Shown: positions 25,137 to 35,400 of the stretch, piece by piece
How positions within the stretch are numbered: position 1 is the first letter of the stretch
Layout: each line of letters begins with the position of its first letter
DNA from: an uncultured Butyrivibrio sp.
GTDB taxonomy: Bacteria; Bacillota; Clostridia; Lachnospirales; Lachnospiraceae
NCBI RefSeq assembly: GCF_947169445.1
Contig: NZ_CAMVPU010000021.1
Coordinates: 3,574 to 67,573 of the forward strand
Direction: 5' to 3'
Length of the DNA: 64,000 bases
Notes under the pieces: model-generated
Databases searched by the model: none
The model's input: only the letters and a program-made list of their open reading frames with translations
Told to the model about the DNA's origin: nothing
Position numbers and translations under genes: made by a program

Positions 25137-26462
25137 TTAGTCTTCCACTTTACATGTAGAATTCATGTCATAGTAGCCAACTGTGTTTTTGTCTGATACT
25201 ACTGTTATATTCAGTGCGTCATACAATCTGTGATAAACAGTGAAATTGTTCTGTTCAAAGCCCGTAACTCCGAAGCTTATCAGATACTCGCCGCCCTGAA
25301 GTGACATGTTCTGGGTAAAAGAAATGTTCTTGACATCTCCGGCCTTGACCGGCTCAAGGAAAGCCTTCTCAACCATTGAGTTGGTTCCTGTTATTTCTAT
25401 ACCCATGATATTCTTGAATGTAAATGCAAATATAGGAGCTGCAACATCCCTGTTGAATTTCACCCTCATGTGAACGGTAAAGTCTGTTCCCTTAATGATG
25501 GAAGTACTCCTTACTCCCTTTTCATCAGTAACATAAAATTCATCGATAGTTGCCGCGCCATCGCCATATTCAAGAGTATCAGGATTAGCACCCTGTGCCT
25601 TTTTATCCGGCTTTTTTTCTTCCTGTTTAATCTTAGCCTTGGCCTTGTCATCTGCCTTGGCCGCTGCTTCTCTTATCTCATCGTCATCAAGAAGGTTCTT
25701 GACATCACTTGAAGGAAGCGGATACTGTCCCACAAGAACCTGCTTGTAAATATCTATCATTTCCTTAGGGGTTCCTTCACCAAGAAGCACTCCCTGATTC
25801 AACAAAACCGCTCTATCACAGTATTTACTGATACTGGAAAGATCATGTGATACAAACAGAATGGTCTTTCCCTGTTTTTTGAACTCTTCAAACTTGTGAT
25901 AACACTTTGCCTGGAAGAAAACATCACCTACAGAAAGAGCCTCATCTACAATAAGAATTTCCGGATCGATATTGATAGCTACTGCAAATGCCAGTCTTAC
26001 AAACATACCGCTTGAGTAGGTCTTACAGGGCTGATAAACATAATCTCCGATATCAGCAAATTCCAGAATGGAATCAAGACGCCTTGTAATCTCTTCCTCA
26101 GAGAAACCTATCATCATACCATTCAGGTATATATTATCAATACCGTTGTATTCCATGTTAAAGCCTGCGCCTAACTCCAAAAGAGCTGAAATATGGCCTT
26201 CAACCTTAACTTCACCGGAAGTAGGTGTCAAAACTCCTGTAATGATCTTAAGAATAGTAGACTTACCGGAGCCGTTGGTTCCGATAATACCAACAGTTTC
26301 GCCCTTATGAACAGAAAGACTCACATCATTAAGTGCCAAATGCTCTTTAAATCTCTTTTTCCTGGCAAGTCCAAGTGAATCCTTAAGCCTGTCCAAAGGC
26401 TTATCATATAATTTATACGATTTAGTGAGGTTTTTAACCTCAATAGCTATGTCGTTTTCCAT
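25137..26462 (-). CDS. wzt: Polysaccharide ABC transporter ATPase with C-terminal carbohydrate-binding domain (Wzt-C)
   Basis: This 441-residue ATPase powers export of a lipid-linked glycan through Wzm. The Walker A is GTNGSGKST at 61-69, the signature YSSGMFVRLAFA, and the Walker B EILIVDEALSVGD, as in the Wzt/TagH family. After a charged linker (about 255-295), residues about 296-441 form the Wzt-C beta-sandwich. In O9a-type systems this domain recognises the capped non-reducing end of the chain and makes export depend on termination. TagH-type wall teichoic acid ATPases lack this domain, so an O-antigen-like mechanism is suggested. It is followed 8 bases later by the methyltransferase-kinase gene. 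Confidence 0.93.
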   Translation of the reverse strand: MENDIAIEVKNLTKSYKLYDKPLDRLKDSLGLARKKRFKEHLALNDVSLSVHKGETVGIIGTNGSGKSTILKIITGVLTPTSGEVKVEGHISALLELGAGFNMEYNGIDNIYLNGMMIGFSEEEITRRLDSILEFADIGDYVYQPCKTYSSGMFVRLAFAVAINIDPEILIVDEALSVGDVFFQAKCYHKFEEFKKQGKTILFVSHDLSSISKYCDRAVLLNQGVLLGEGTPKEMIDIYKQVLVGQYPLPSSDVKNLLDDDEIREAAAKADDKAKAKIKQEEKKPDKKAQGANPDTLEYGDGAATIDEFYVTDEKGVRSTSIIKGTDFTVHMRVKFNRDVAAPIFAFTFKNIMGIEITGTNSMVEKAFLEPVKAGDVKNISFTQNMSLQGGEYLISFGVTGFEQNNFTVYHRLYDALNITVVSDKNTVGYYDMNSTCKVED

Positions 26463-26491
26463 TTATACTCCACTAATACGGTCAACAAAAA

Positions 26492-27493
26492 TCACAAAAC
26501 ATCCGCAAAATGAGGCTTGGATCTCTTAAAGATAAGCGCTCCGAAACAGAACAATGCAACAACCACAAGCCAGAAATATGTGGATGAGTAGAAATGCTCG
26601 AAGAACCAGGTGTCACCGTAAATTGTATTTCTATAGCCCTCAACTATATAGGTCATAGGGTTCAGTTTGATGATCCACTTATACTTATCCGGAACAATGT
26701 CTATATTCCAAAGGATAGGTGTCATCCACTGAAACAGCTGAAGACCAATGTTGATAATCTGTAAAAGATCCCTGAAAAAGATAACTATCGCACATGTAGC
26801 ATAGCTGATCGAAAGAACAAGTATAAACTCACAGCCCATGTAATAAAAGATCTGAAGCCAATAGATATTCGGATAATATCCATAGACGCAGGCAATTATC
26901 ATCATTACAAAAATGAAAAAGATGTGAATGAACATTGCTGCAATGATCTTGATGATAGGCAGGATACTGATCTTAAACAGAACCTTTTTTACCAGATAAT
27001 TGTACTCAAGAAGTGATGTTGTCCCGTTAGTAAGTGCCTCGGAAAAGAAAAACCATGGCACAAGTCCGGCAGTAAGAAATAGCACATATGGCACTTCAAC
27101 GCCATCTGATACTGCCTGAGCTCTGGACTGAAAGACCACATCAAACACAATATAGTACATGATAACAGTGACCACCGGCTGAGCCAGTGCCCACACTATT
27201 CCCATGTATGAACCGGCATATCTCTTCTTGAAATCATTGACGGAAAGTCTTTTGATAAGCTTTCTGGAATTAAAGAGCTCTACAGGCAAAACCATCAATC
27301 GGTCATACCAGGCAAAAACCAGAATACAGCTCATCCCAATCAAAGTACATCCACATATCTTCTTGAGAAACTCGGTATGCGGATCAGCCAGCGGATTGTT
27401 ATGGAATATCAATAGAAGCGCAAGTGCAAGCGCCAATACATAGAAAATACCCAAGCCAGTACGCTTGGGAAGTTTTCTTAAGCCCTTATTCAA
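26492..27493 (-). CDS. wzm: Polysaccharide ABC transporter permease with N-terminal extension
   Basis: The 333-residue membrane protein is the ABC-2 type permease partner of Wzt. The family core begins near residue 88 with NDFKKRYAGSYMGIVWALAQP, followed by about six helices. Ahead of it are two extra hydrophobic helices (about 14-30 and 47-66) not found in usual 260-residue Wzm proteins. The start is a TTG that overlaps the rmlC stop codon, with GGAGG and AAGGAA upstream. A later start cannot be excluded; the extra helices would then be untranslated. The gene stands 29 bases before wzt. Confidence 0.9.
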   Translation of the reverse strand: MNKGLRKLPKRTGLGIFYVLALALALLLIFHNNPLADPHTEFLKKICGCTLIGMSCILVFAWYDRLMVLPVELFNSRKLIKRLSVNDFKKRYAGSYMGIVWALAQPVVTVIMYYIVFDVVFQSRAQAVSDGVEVPYVLFLTAGLVPWFFFSEALTNGTTSLLEYNYLVKKVLFKISILPIIKIIAAMFIHIFFIFVMMIIACVYGYYPNIYWLQIFYYMGCEFILVLSISYATCAIVIFFRDLLQIINIGLQLFQWMTPILWNIDIVPDKYKWIIKLNPMTYIVEGYRNTIYGDTWFFEHFYSSTYFWLVVVALFCFGALIFKRSKPHFADVL

Positions 27494-28035
27494 AATTCCT
27501 TAATTCCTCCCCACTTTGTATCCTTATCTGAGAAGATGAGTTCTACTCCCTCTTCAATAGGCCACTCTACGCCGATATCAGGATCATTCCAGATAAGTCC
27601 ACCTTCATCATTAGGATGATAGAAATCTGAACACTTATATGCAAACTCTGCATAATCTGAAAGAACAAGGAAACCATGAGCAAATCCCTTGGGAATAAAG
27701 AACTGCTTCTTGTTCTCAGCAGAAAGAACTACTCCAAACCACTTTCCAAAGGTCTTGGAATCTTTTCTCAAATCAACTGCAACGTCAAAAACCTCACCAT
27801 TGATACAGCGAACAAGCTTATCCTGAGGAAATTCCTTCTGGAAATGAAGACCTCTCAAAACGCCTTTTTTGCTGGCTGACTGATTATCCTGAACGAACTC
27901 ACAGGTAATACCTGCCTCAACAAAATCATTCTTGTTATATGTTTCAACAAAATATCCTCTTGGATCACCGAAAACCTGTGGTGTTATAACCTTAAGTCCT
28001 TCAATTTCGCATGTTTCAACTGTTATCTTACCCAT
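27490..28035 (-). CDS. rmlC: dTDP-4-dehydrorhamnose 3,5-epimerase
   Basis: This 181-residue cupin enzyme converts dTDP-4-keto-6-deoxyglucose to dTDP-4-keto-rhamnose. Seen motifs are PQVFGDPRGYFVETYN, the catalytic histidine region VLRGLHFQ, and FFIPKGFAHGFLVLS. The length is normal. It follows the 28079 gene by about 40 bases and its stop overlaps the wzm start. The final reductase RmlD is not encoded in the window, so L-rhamnose formation needs a gene elsewhere, or the product is another 6-deoxy sugar. Confidence 0.95.
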   Translation of the reverse strand: MGKITVETCEIEGLKVITPQVFGDPRGYFVETYNKNDFVEAGITCEFVQDNQSASKKGVLRGLHFQKEFPQDKLVRCINGEVFDVAVDLRKDSKTFGKWFGVVLSAENKKQFFIPKGFAHGFLVLSDYAEFAYKCSDFYHPNDEGGLIWNDPDIGVEWPIEEGVELIFSDKDTKWGGIKEF

Positions 28036-28078
28036 TTTATTACTACTCCACCTTTTATAACTTATAAGATTTTTATTT

Positions 28079-28585
28079 TCACGGAACAGTCCCGACGGGA
28101 GTTCCTCCTATTGTCTCTGAACCGGATATCGGCCCCTCAATTGGAAAGATACCATTAGGAAATGTAGAAAGAGACGTGGCGGCATCCGGATTATCAAGCT
28201 GTCCCACAACTGCTCCTCCAAAGCCTTCCTCTTCATCTTCTGCTTCTTCGTCTTCTGAAACGCCTTCCGATGAATCGGACGCTTTTGCAGCACTATCAAC
28301 TGTCTTGGTATTTTTCTGAATTACAACAACTGAAGGAATCTTCTCTGGCTCATCAAAAAAGTCATCATCATACAGAAAACTTTTCAGGTCATCACCAATC
28401 TGCTGACCATATTCTGCCTCAGGAACAAAAGAAATTTCGGCAGAAGAAACATCTTCTGCAGTTTTCTTTTTGTTTCCCAAAAGATCATTTATCTTGTCAG
28501 CATTGGTGGCATATATTATTACTAATATCAGGATAAAAGCGCTTATGATGGTAAGCATTGCCATACCGAAAACTTTTCTATCCAT
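28079..28585 (-). CDS. Unknown membrane-anchored acidic protein inside the rml operon
   Basis: The 168 residues begin with a membrane helix (about 8-26) and continue as a polar region with a very acidic run (SEDEEAEDEEEGF near residue 120) and a G/P/S/T-rich end. The rest probably lies outside the cell. A GGTAGGGGCGA site supports the start. It lies between rmlA and rmlC, an unusual position for a non-enzyme, and is tightly spaced on both sides. No family is recognised. A role in assembly or length control of the glycan would be speculation. Confidence 0.7.
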   Translation of the reverse strand: MDRKVFGMAMLTIISAFILILVIIYATNADKINDLLGNKKKTAEDVSSAEISFVPEAEYGQQIGDDLKSFLYDDDFFDEPEKIPSVVVIQKNTKTVDSAAKASDSSEGVSEDEEAEDEEEGFGGAVVGQLDNPDAATSLSTFPNGIFPIEGPISGSETIGGTPVGTVP

Positions 28586-28615
28586 TCGCCCCTACCTTTT
28601 TCATACACCTCTCAA

Positions 28616-29485
28616 TTATAAACCGTTAGCAACTTCCACCAAGTATTTGCCATAATCAGTCTTCATAAGTGGTTCTGCGAGCTTAAGAAGCTGCTCCTTG
28701 TCAATAAAGCCTCTCTTGTATGCTATCTCCTCAATACAGGAAATATACAGTCCCTGACGTTTCTGGAAAGCACAAACGAAATCAGAAGCATCAAGAAGCG
28801 AATCATGATTACCTGTGTCAAGCCATGCAAATCCTCTTCCCATGGTCTCAACTCTGAGTTCACCTCTTCTAAGGTACTCATTATTGATGCTGGTAATCTC
28901 TATCTCGCCCCTTGCTGATGGCTTAACATTAGCTGCAATCTCAACAACCTTATTGTCATAGAAGTAAAGTCCGGGAACCGCATAGTTACTCTTAGGATTC
29001 TCAGGCTTCTCCTCGATGCTGATAGCCTTGCCGTTCTCATCAAACTCAACAACGCCATAAGCTCTTGGATCTCTTACATAGTAGCCAAAAATAGTAGCTC
29101 CGCTTTCTCTTGAAGCAACTTCTCTAAGAAGCTTTGAAAAGCTCTGACCGTAGAAAATGTTGTCGCCCAATACAAGCGCCACTGAATCAGTGCCTATAAA
29201 CTTGGCACCGATGATAAACGCATCGGCAAGTCCTCGTGGCTCCTCCTGAACAGCATATTCAAACTTCATCCCCAGCTGCTCGCCATTACCGAACAATTCT
29301 TCAAATACAGGAAGGTCTCTTGGTGTAGAAATAATGAGAACCTCTCTGATACCCGCAAGCATAAGTGTTGAAAGCGGATAATATATCATTGGTTTGTCAT
29401 AAACCGGCATCATCTGCTTGGACATCGCTCTTGTAAGAGGATAAAGTCTTGTTCCTGAACCGCCTGCTAAAATAATACCCTTCAT
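28616..29485 (-). CDS. rmlA: Glucose-1-phosphate thymidylyltransferase
   Basis: This 289-residue cytoplasmic enzyme makes dTDP-glucose from glucose-1-phosphate and dTTP. The signature GIILAGGSGTRLYPLT is at residues 3-18. KQMMPVYDKPMIYYPL, LGDNIFYG, EKPENPKSNYAVPGLYFYD and AWLDTGNHDSLLDAS follow in the normal order. The length is typical. It follows rmlB by about 60 bases. Confidence 0.96.
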   Translation of the reverse strand: MKGIILAGGSGTRLYPLTRAMSKQMMPVYDKPMIYYPLSTLMLAGIREVLIISTPRDLPVFEELFGNGEQLGMKFEYAVQEEPRGLADAFIIGAKFIGTDSVALVLGDNIFYGQSFSKLLREVASRESGATIFGYYVRDPRAYGVVEFDENGKAISIEEKPENPKSNYAVPGLYFYDNKVVEIAANVKPSARGEIEITSINNEYLRRGELRVETMGRGFAWLDTGNHDSLLDASDFVCAFQKRQGLYISCIEEIAYKRGFIDKEQLLKLAEPLMKTDYGKYLVEVANGL

Positions 29486-29548
29486 ATCAGAATAAACTCC
29501 TTGTTATGAAAAACATTTGCTCCGACTGCATTTCTGCAATTGGTTTTA

Positions 29549-30634
29549 TTATCTATTAGAATACATCTTGTCGTAATACTTCTCGTAATCACCGCTTGTA
29601 ACGTGTTCCATCCACTCCTGGTTGTCGAAATACCACTTGATTGTCTTGCGGATACCTTCCTGGAACATTGTCTCCGGCTCCCAGCCGATCTCTTTTTTGA
29701 TCTTATCAGGAGCAATGGCATATCTTCTGTCATGTCCCTTTCTATCAGTTACATACTTGATAAGATCATATGAAAGATGAGCCTTTCTAGGATCTGAATC
29801 ATCAAGCTCTTCTCTTAAAACATCAATGATAGTCTTAACAATCTCAATATTCTGCTTCTCGTTGTGTCCGCCAACATTGTAGTTCTCGAAAAGTCTGCCC
29901 TTTTCCTGAACCATATCAATAGCCTTGGCATGATCTTCAACATAGAGCCAGTCACGAACATTCTTACCATCGCCGTAAACAGGAAGGTCTTTTCCTGCAA
30001 GTGCATTATGGATAATAAGAGGAATGAGCTTCTCAGGGAACTGGAATGGTCCGTAGTTATTGGAGCAGTTCGTGATATTTGCAGGGAACTTATATGTGTC
30101 CATATAAGCCTTTACCAGCATATCTGAGCTTGCCTTACTTGCTGAATATGGGCTATGTGGTGAATATGGTGTTGTCTCATAGAAATAAGCATTTGGATCA
30201 TCATCCAAAGAACCATAAACCTCATCAGTTGAAACATGAAGGAACTTCTTGCCCTCTTTGAAGGTTCCATCAGGATTCTCCCATGCCTTCTTGGCTGCAT
30301 TAAGCATAGTAGCTGTTCCAAGAACGTTAGTCTGAACAAAGACCTCAGGGTTAACAATTGATCTGTCAACATGGCTCTCAGCAGCAAAATGAACTACTCT
30401 GTCAATGTCGTTCTCTTCAAATATCTTGTTGATAGCATCTCTATCACAAATATCAGCCTTGATAAAGGTGTAATTGTCTCTTCCCTCTACATCGCGAAGG
30501 TTCTCAAGGTTGCCCGCATAAGTAAGAACATCCACGTTGATGATACGAATTTCGTTGTCATATTTCTTAAACATATAGTTAATGTAATTAGAGCCGATAA
30601 AGCCTGCTCCACCTGTAACTAAATAAGTTCTCAT
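29549..30634 (-). CDS. rmlB: dTDP-glucose 4,6-dehydratase
   Basis: The 361-residue extended SDR enzyme converts dTDP-glucose to dTDP-4-keto-6-deoxyglucose. It shows the NAD motif TGGAGFIGSNY near the N-terminus, HFAAESHVDRSI, the STDEVYGSL block and the catalytic YSASKASSD. The length is normal. It is the first gene of the ABC-exporter operon, behind a promoter at 30.67 kb. Confidence 0.96.
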   Translation of the reverse strand: MRTYLVTGGAGFIGSNYINYMFKKYDNEIRIINVDVLTYAGNLENLRDVEGRDNYTFIKADICDRDAINKIFEENDIDRVVHFAAESHVDRSIVNPEVFVQTNVLGTATMLNAAKKAWENPDGTFKEGKKFLHVSTDEVYGSLDDDPNAYFYETTPYSPHSPYSASKASSDMLVKAYMDTYKFPANITNCSNNYGPFQFPEKLIPLIIHNALAGKDLPVYGDGKNVRDWLYVEDHAKAIDMVQEKGRLFENYNVGGHNEKQNIEIVKTIIDVLREELDDSDPRKAHLSYDLIKYVTDRKGHDRRYAIAPDKIKKEIGWEPETMFQEGIRKTIKWYFDNQEWMEHVTSGDYEKYYDKMYSNR

Positions 30635-30673
30635 TTCTATCTCCTCATCAAAAAATCAAATTTTTACTGACAT

Positions 30674-30702
30674 AGTATAACACATGACGCCGTCAAGTTG
30701 AA
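30674..30702 (-). promoter_or_regulatory. Promoter of the rmlB-rmlA-rmlC-wzm-wzt operon
   Basis: On the minus strand TTCAAC (30697-30702) and TATACT (30674-30679) are 17 bases apart, and the -10 is preceded by TG one base away (TGTTATACT). Transcription would start near 30667, about 33 bases before rmlB. Confidence 0.6.
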
Positions 30703-30722
30703 GAAAAAACATCATTCATTCT

Positions 30723-32429
30723 TTATCTTGGCATAAATCCTTCCTTTACAGTAGTTCCCATAGGCCTAGATCGATAGATCATTTCGTCATAGCAGGAATT
30801 TGGTGTGTAGTAGTAACTGTTTTTCTCTCCGGCGGAGGTGTATACAGTTACTCCATCCAGATCAATCTCGGTTACTTCTGACTGTTCAAAGGGAATCGGT
30901 GTAACATAGTAGTTCTCAGTCAGATGATGTTTAACAAACACCATATTGTCCATAAAATAATTATCTATCCAGCTAAAAAAGTTAATAAAGATAACTGCAA
31001 ATATTCCTGCCAGAATAACTGACTTTTTTTCTGCCATAATATGGATATTTTCTCCAATCATGCAAAGCGGAAGCAAAAGCATAAATGCAAGTCCATATCT
31101 GATGAAAGGAGCATTTGCAAACCAAAGAATGAGATTAAGAAGAAGCGTAGCATAAAATACCACCATTGAAAGCCTGATTTTTTTGGTCAGAAGTCTTTTA
31201 ACAAAGGTGAAAATAAGAAGCGCCAGTCCCAAAAGCTGAGAATAAACCAGCATTTCTTCATAATGCTCTTTTTCCTCCCACCATATAGGAAGCCATTCTT
31301 TTATAGGAGCACTTAATTTATCCACATCGTAAAGGCATCTTCCCCAGACGGTAATCTGAGCAGAATCATGCTGCATATACTCCACCGGCACCTTCCAGGC
31401 TACATTAAACAGATCGATTGCTGCCACCGGATAAACCAGCCAGCCCGAAATAATGACGTTTCTAATAAGGAACGGAGCAATGCAGATCATCCCCAGCAAA
31501 AGGTAATAAACTATTTCCTTCCACATTTTGTTCTTTATAAGCAGGATCAGCGGATAAATTGTAAGCGCGACCATGGCTGCCGCAGAAAGCTTCATGCTTA
31601 CAGCAAATGCAGCTAATACAGCCAGTCTTCCTGCAATAGCTATTTTTTCTTTATCATGAGCCCTTCCTCTTTCAGTAGAAAAGAAGCTGCACCACTCACA
31701 CAATATGTATAAAACAAAAAACATTGTGCCATAATCGGTAGCCGGCGACTGCAGGCCCACCATTTCAGTAAGGGCATAGATCAAAATTGCACCCCTGGCA
31801 AAAAAGTCCACATAGGACTCTCTGCCTTTTTTTACTTCAAAAAGTCCCTTGGCTGCATAGCAGGAAAAAACTGCCATAAAAAAGCCAGTAACAGTGTGAA
31901 GCGCAAAGGGCAGAATGAAGCTTAAGGTAAACAGTGCGCAAAATGCCAGATATGAACTGTTATAAGCAAAATGCAGCTGCAGATTGGCAATTCCCTTTAC
32001 CACACCGTATTCTTCTATGATTCTAATGGCCTGTGCATGATAAATTCCTGTATCTGTATGAAATTTTCCTCTGGATGCAAAAAAAGCCGCGGCTAATATT
32101 ATGAGTACATAAACAAGGCCCCGTGGCTTTATCAGAAATTCATTTTTCAGTTGTGTAAGATATTTAATTATGTCCTGCCAGCAAAAAAATAATCCGAAAG
32201 CAAAAGCCACCAGCATTATGATATGGCACACCGCTCCAACCTTATAGAATATACTAAAAATCTCAGCATAAACCGTAAGTGCAACAAAACCTGTAACCAC
32301 AGCTCCGGTTATTCCAAGCTTTTCAGGGCTCATCACTGGGATGAGCCTTGAAAGAGCTTTTTTAGTCAAACTTCCTATTACCAGACAAACTGCCAGCATA
32401 TAAGCAAAGCTGATTAGAACGACTATCAT
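30723..32429 (-). CDS. Polytopic membrane protein, LIC_10190-like, possible GT-C glycosyltransferase
   Basis: The 568-residue protein has about 12-13 hydrophobic segments and a final outward-facing polar tail of about 80 residues. An early loop contains FHTDTGIYHAQAIRIIEEYG and LHFAYNSS, a block I associate with the LIC_10190 membrane family. Acidic residues in the first large loop are typical of GT-C enzymes that use polyprenyl-phosphate sugars. The ATG at 32429 follows GGAGG and lies just after the GH25 gene stop; an upstream in-frame start would overlap that gene. It ends about 90 bases before rmlB. The transferase role is inferred, not shown. Confidence 0.72.
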   Translation of the reverse strand: MIVVLISFAYMLAVCLVIGSLTKKALSRLIPVMSPEKLGITGAVVTGFVALTVYAEIFSIFYKVGAVCHIIMLVAFAFGLFFCWQDIIKYLTQLKNEFLIKPRGLVYVLIILAAAFFASRGKFHTDTGIYHAQAIRIIEEYGVVKGIANLQLHFAYNSSYLAFCALFTLSFILPFALHTVTGFFMAVFSCYAAKGLFEVKKGRESYVDFFARGAILIYALTEMVGLQSPATDYGTMFFVLYILCEWCSFFSTERGRAHDKEKIAIAGRLAVLAAFAVSMKLSAAAMVALTIYPLILLIKNKMWKEIVYYLLLGMICIAPFLIRNVIISGWLVYPVAAIDLFNVAWKVPVEYMQHDSAQITVWGRCLYDVDKLSAPIKEWLPIWWEEKEHYEEMLVYSQLLGLALLIFTFVKRLLTKKIRLSMVVFYATLLLNLILWFANAPFIRYGLAFMLLLPLCMIGENIHIMAEKKSVILAGIFAVIFINFFSWIDNYFMDNMVFVKHHLTENYYVTPIPFEQSEVTEIDLDGVTVYTSAGEKNSYYYTPNSCYDEMIYRSRPMGTTVKEGFMPR

Positions 32430-32440
32430 TTTTCCTCCAA

Positions 32441-35400
32441 TTAGTAGCAGATATTCATATCCACGCTTCCGGAGATACCTGTAACTTTTCCTTTGGATGT
32501 ATACTGCCACATATCAAGTCTTGAAGCATTATAGGATACTGCTGAAGCATACTGGGCAAGCCATATCTTGTAGTTAGAAATCTGTGATGTATTGATCTGA
32601 CTTGTAAACCAGGTCTTGTTAGCATAAACACCAGCCTTATATCCCGCATTCTGGATTGTACCGCAGAACGCCTTGATATTGGCTGTTCTCTGGCTAGCGC
32701 TTATCTGGTCACCTCTTCCGTTACTTGCCTCCACATCCAGATATACCGGATATGAAATGTTATAGCCCTGAATCATATTGATGACCATTGATGCTTCTTC
32801 TACCGCTTCAACCTCATTAACAGCCTGGGTAAAGAAGTAAACTCCTACCTTTAATCCGGCATTTAAGGCACCATTTATATTACTTCTAAACTTTGAATCC
32901 TCGATAAGTGCACCCTGAGATGATCCGCGATAGCCACATCTTATGATTACGAAATTAATTCCGGAATTCTTAACTGCGTTCCAGTCAATGTTACCATTCC
33001 ACTTACTTACATCTATTCCCATGACACCTGATGAAGAAGCAAGTGTTCCGTCAGATCCAAAGGTATACTTAGCTCCCTGGATAACCTGTTCACCGGTTAC
33101 ATAGTTACCGTTCTTGTCAAAGAAGTAGGTCTTACCACCGATTGTCTGCCATCCGGTGTATCTGTACTCGGTTGCGGCCTTTCTGACATAGAACTTAACA
33201 CCGCTGTAGTAATCGTTGTAAGTAGCTTCTCTGTATGTACCATCTGAATTAAGAACATATACAACTCGGCCTTCCTTGTCCTTAAGCGTAGCATTCTTGC
33301 TCTCAACATGGACTGCAATTGCGTTGTCCTGATATCCGCTTGCGGATACTGTAATGGTAGCATCACCGATCAGTTTAGCTGTAATAATATTATCTGAAAC
33401 AGAAGCCACTTCTGCGTTACTTGTAGCAAGCTTAATTGCCACCTTGCTGTCCGAAGATGAAACCTTAAAGGTCTGTCCCTCTACAAGAGTGAGCTTACTG
33501 ATACTCATTGGAACCTTATCGGTTTCTTTTGCAGTAACCGTTATCTCAACATCAACAGATGCATAGTTCTCTTCAGATGCAGATACTGTAATCTTTGCTT
33601 TTCCTGCTGCAATGGCAGTCACTTTACCTTCTGTATCAACGGTTATTATCTTTTCATCACTAGTCTTAAATGATTTCTTTGTTGGTCCTGATACAGAAAG
33701 TGTAGCGGTATCACCAACCTTAATAGTTGTAGATGGTGACACAGCAACAGTCATAACCTTTGCATCGGCCTTAACAACAGTAATATCAACTGTAGCATCA
33801 TTATATCCATCTGCTGTTATAGTCACCTTTACAGCAGTGCTGCTTTCCTTAACACCAGTAAGAGTTGTACCCTCTACCTTGACTACACTCTCATCTGCTG
33901 ACCTTACTGTAAAGCTTGAAGGTCCAGTCACCTTCAATGTAGCTTTATCACCAGCCTTTATAGTTGTAGAAGGATCTACTGCTATAGTCATCGTCTTCTT
34001 TTCTTCAGGCTTCTTAGTAACCTTAACTGTTACTGTAGGCTTATTCTCTGCCTTATCTGAAGAAAGGGTAATAGTAGCTGTACCTTCTTTTACTGCTGTA
34101 ATAAGTCCTGAATCAGATACGGTTGCAACTGCCGTATTATCTGATGAATACTTGATGGAAGTTGATGCTCCTGATGCATTTATCTGAGAAGTCTGTCCCT
34201 CCTGAAGTTCAACACTTCCTGAGCTGGTAATTGTAATTGTTTCTTTCTTCTCAGTTTCTTTATTAGAATCACCACTAGTATTGGTATTATCAGAGCCGCT
34301 ATTTGAATGACTGCTGTTGTCTGTATTACCACTGTTGCCGGTACTTCCATTGTCACTAGCATTATTTCCGGAAGTATTTCCTTCGGAACTGTTGTTGCTG
34401 CCCTCATCCTTTTTCTCGGTGCTACTCTCGGTAGAACCGGAATCAGATGTAGCATTTTCAGCTGGAGTATCTGTTGTCGGAGTGCTAGCATCTGTAATGC
34501 AGGCATTTTCCGATGTGCTTCCCAAAGCCCCCAGCATCATAAATGGTCTAAAACCAATCATTGCACTGCTGGAAGGATCAGCAATAGTATCCTTATTAAC
34601 TTCCTCATAGCTGTAGTTGCCATCTGAACTCTCACCTACAGCTGTCTTGGTGCTCTCAACCCACTCAACGGTATCCTCAAGCTTGGATTCAACCTCTGTC
34701 TTAACAGCAGTATCCTCTTTGGCAACGTTGACCTGAGATTCCTTCTTAACCTCGTTGCTGACATCAACTGCCTTCATTTCAACCTGATCCTTTACTGTAA
34801 GGCTCTGAGTTGAAATCTCAAGATTGTATTTTTCATAACCGGCAGGGAGCTTTTTAGGCGTAATCTTGTATACACCCGCTGTAATATCCTTTTTATAAAT
34901 AATTCCGTCCTGATCATGATCGTTGTATGTGACAGTTGTACCGTCAGGAGTTACCACTTCGATTTCAAGCGGAAGACCACCAACCAGCTTACCGGTCTTG
35001 GAATTGATAAACTTAACCTTGATATCGCTCTTGATACTGGTAAGTGTCATCTTTATTACAACATCCTGTGCATCGTCGGCAACATCCTCTTCCTTAACCG
35101 CTTCGCCATCCTCATCCTCTGTGATCAGACCTGCTGCCATTGCTTTTGCACTTTCTGCATCAGCTACTGCAATAAGACCACTCTGGCCAATCACCATATC
35201 ACTATTGGCATTTAGAGAAGCTCCAACCTCGGTAAAAGAGTCAAGTGCAGCTCTGTTCCCCATAGAAGAGGTATAGAAATTAGCTGTAATGATGCCTCCT
35301 ACCACAAGCAAAATGGCAAAAACTGCAGCAATTCTCTCAAGTAAAGTTGTTCCTGCCAAAAACGCCACTATTCTGCTGCCAAAAGATTCATCATCTCTTG

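Noticed and set aside
33612..34187. Plus-strand 191-codon frame
   Set aside because: It lies wholly inside the Ig-like region of the GH25 gene, in another frame, and has a biased V/T/S composition typical of a shadow.
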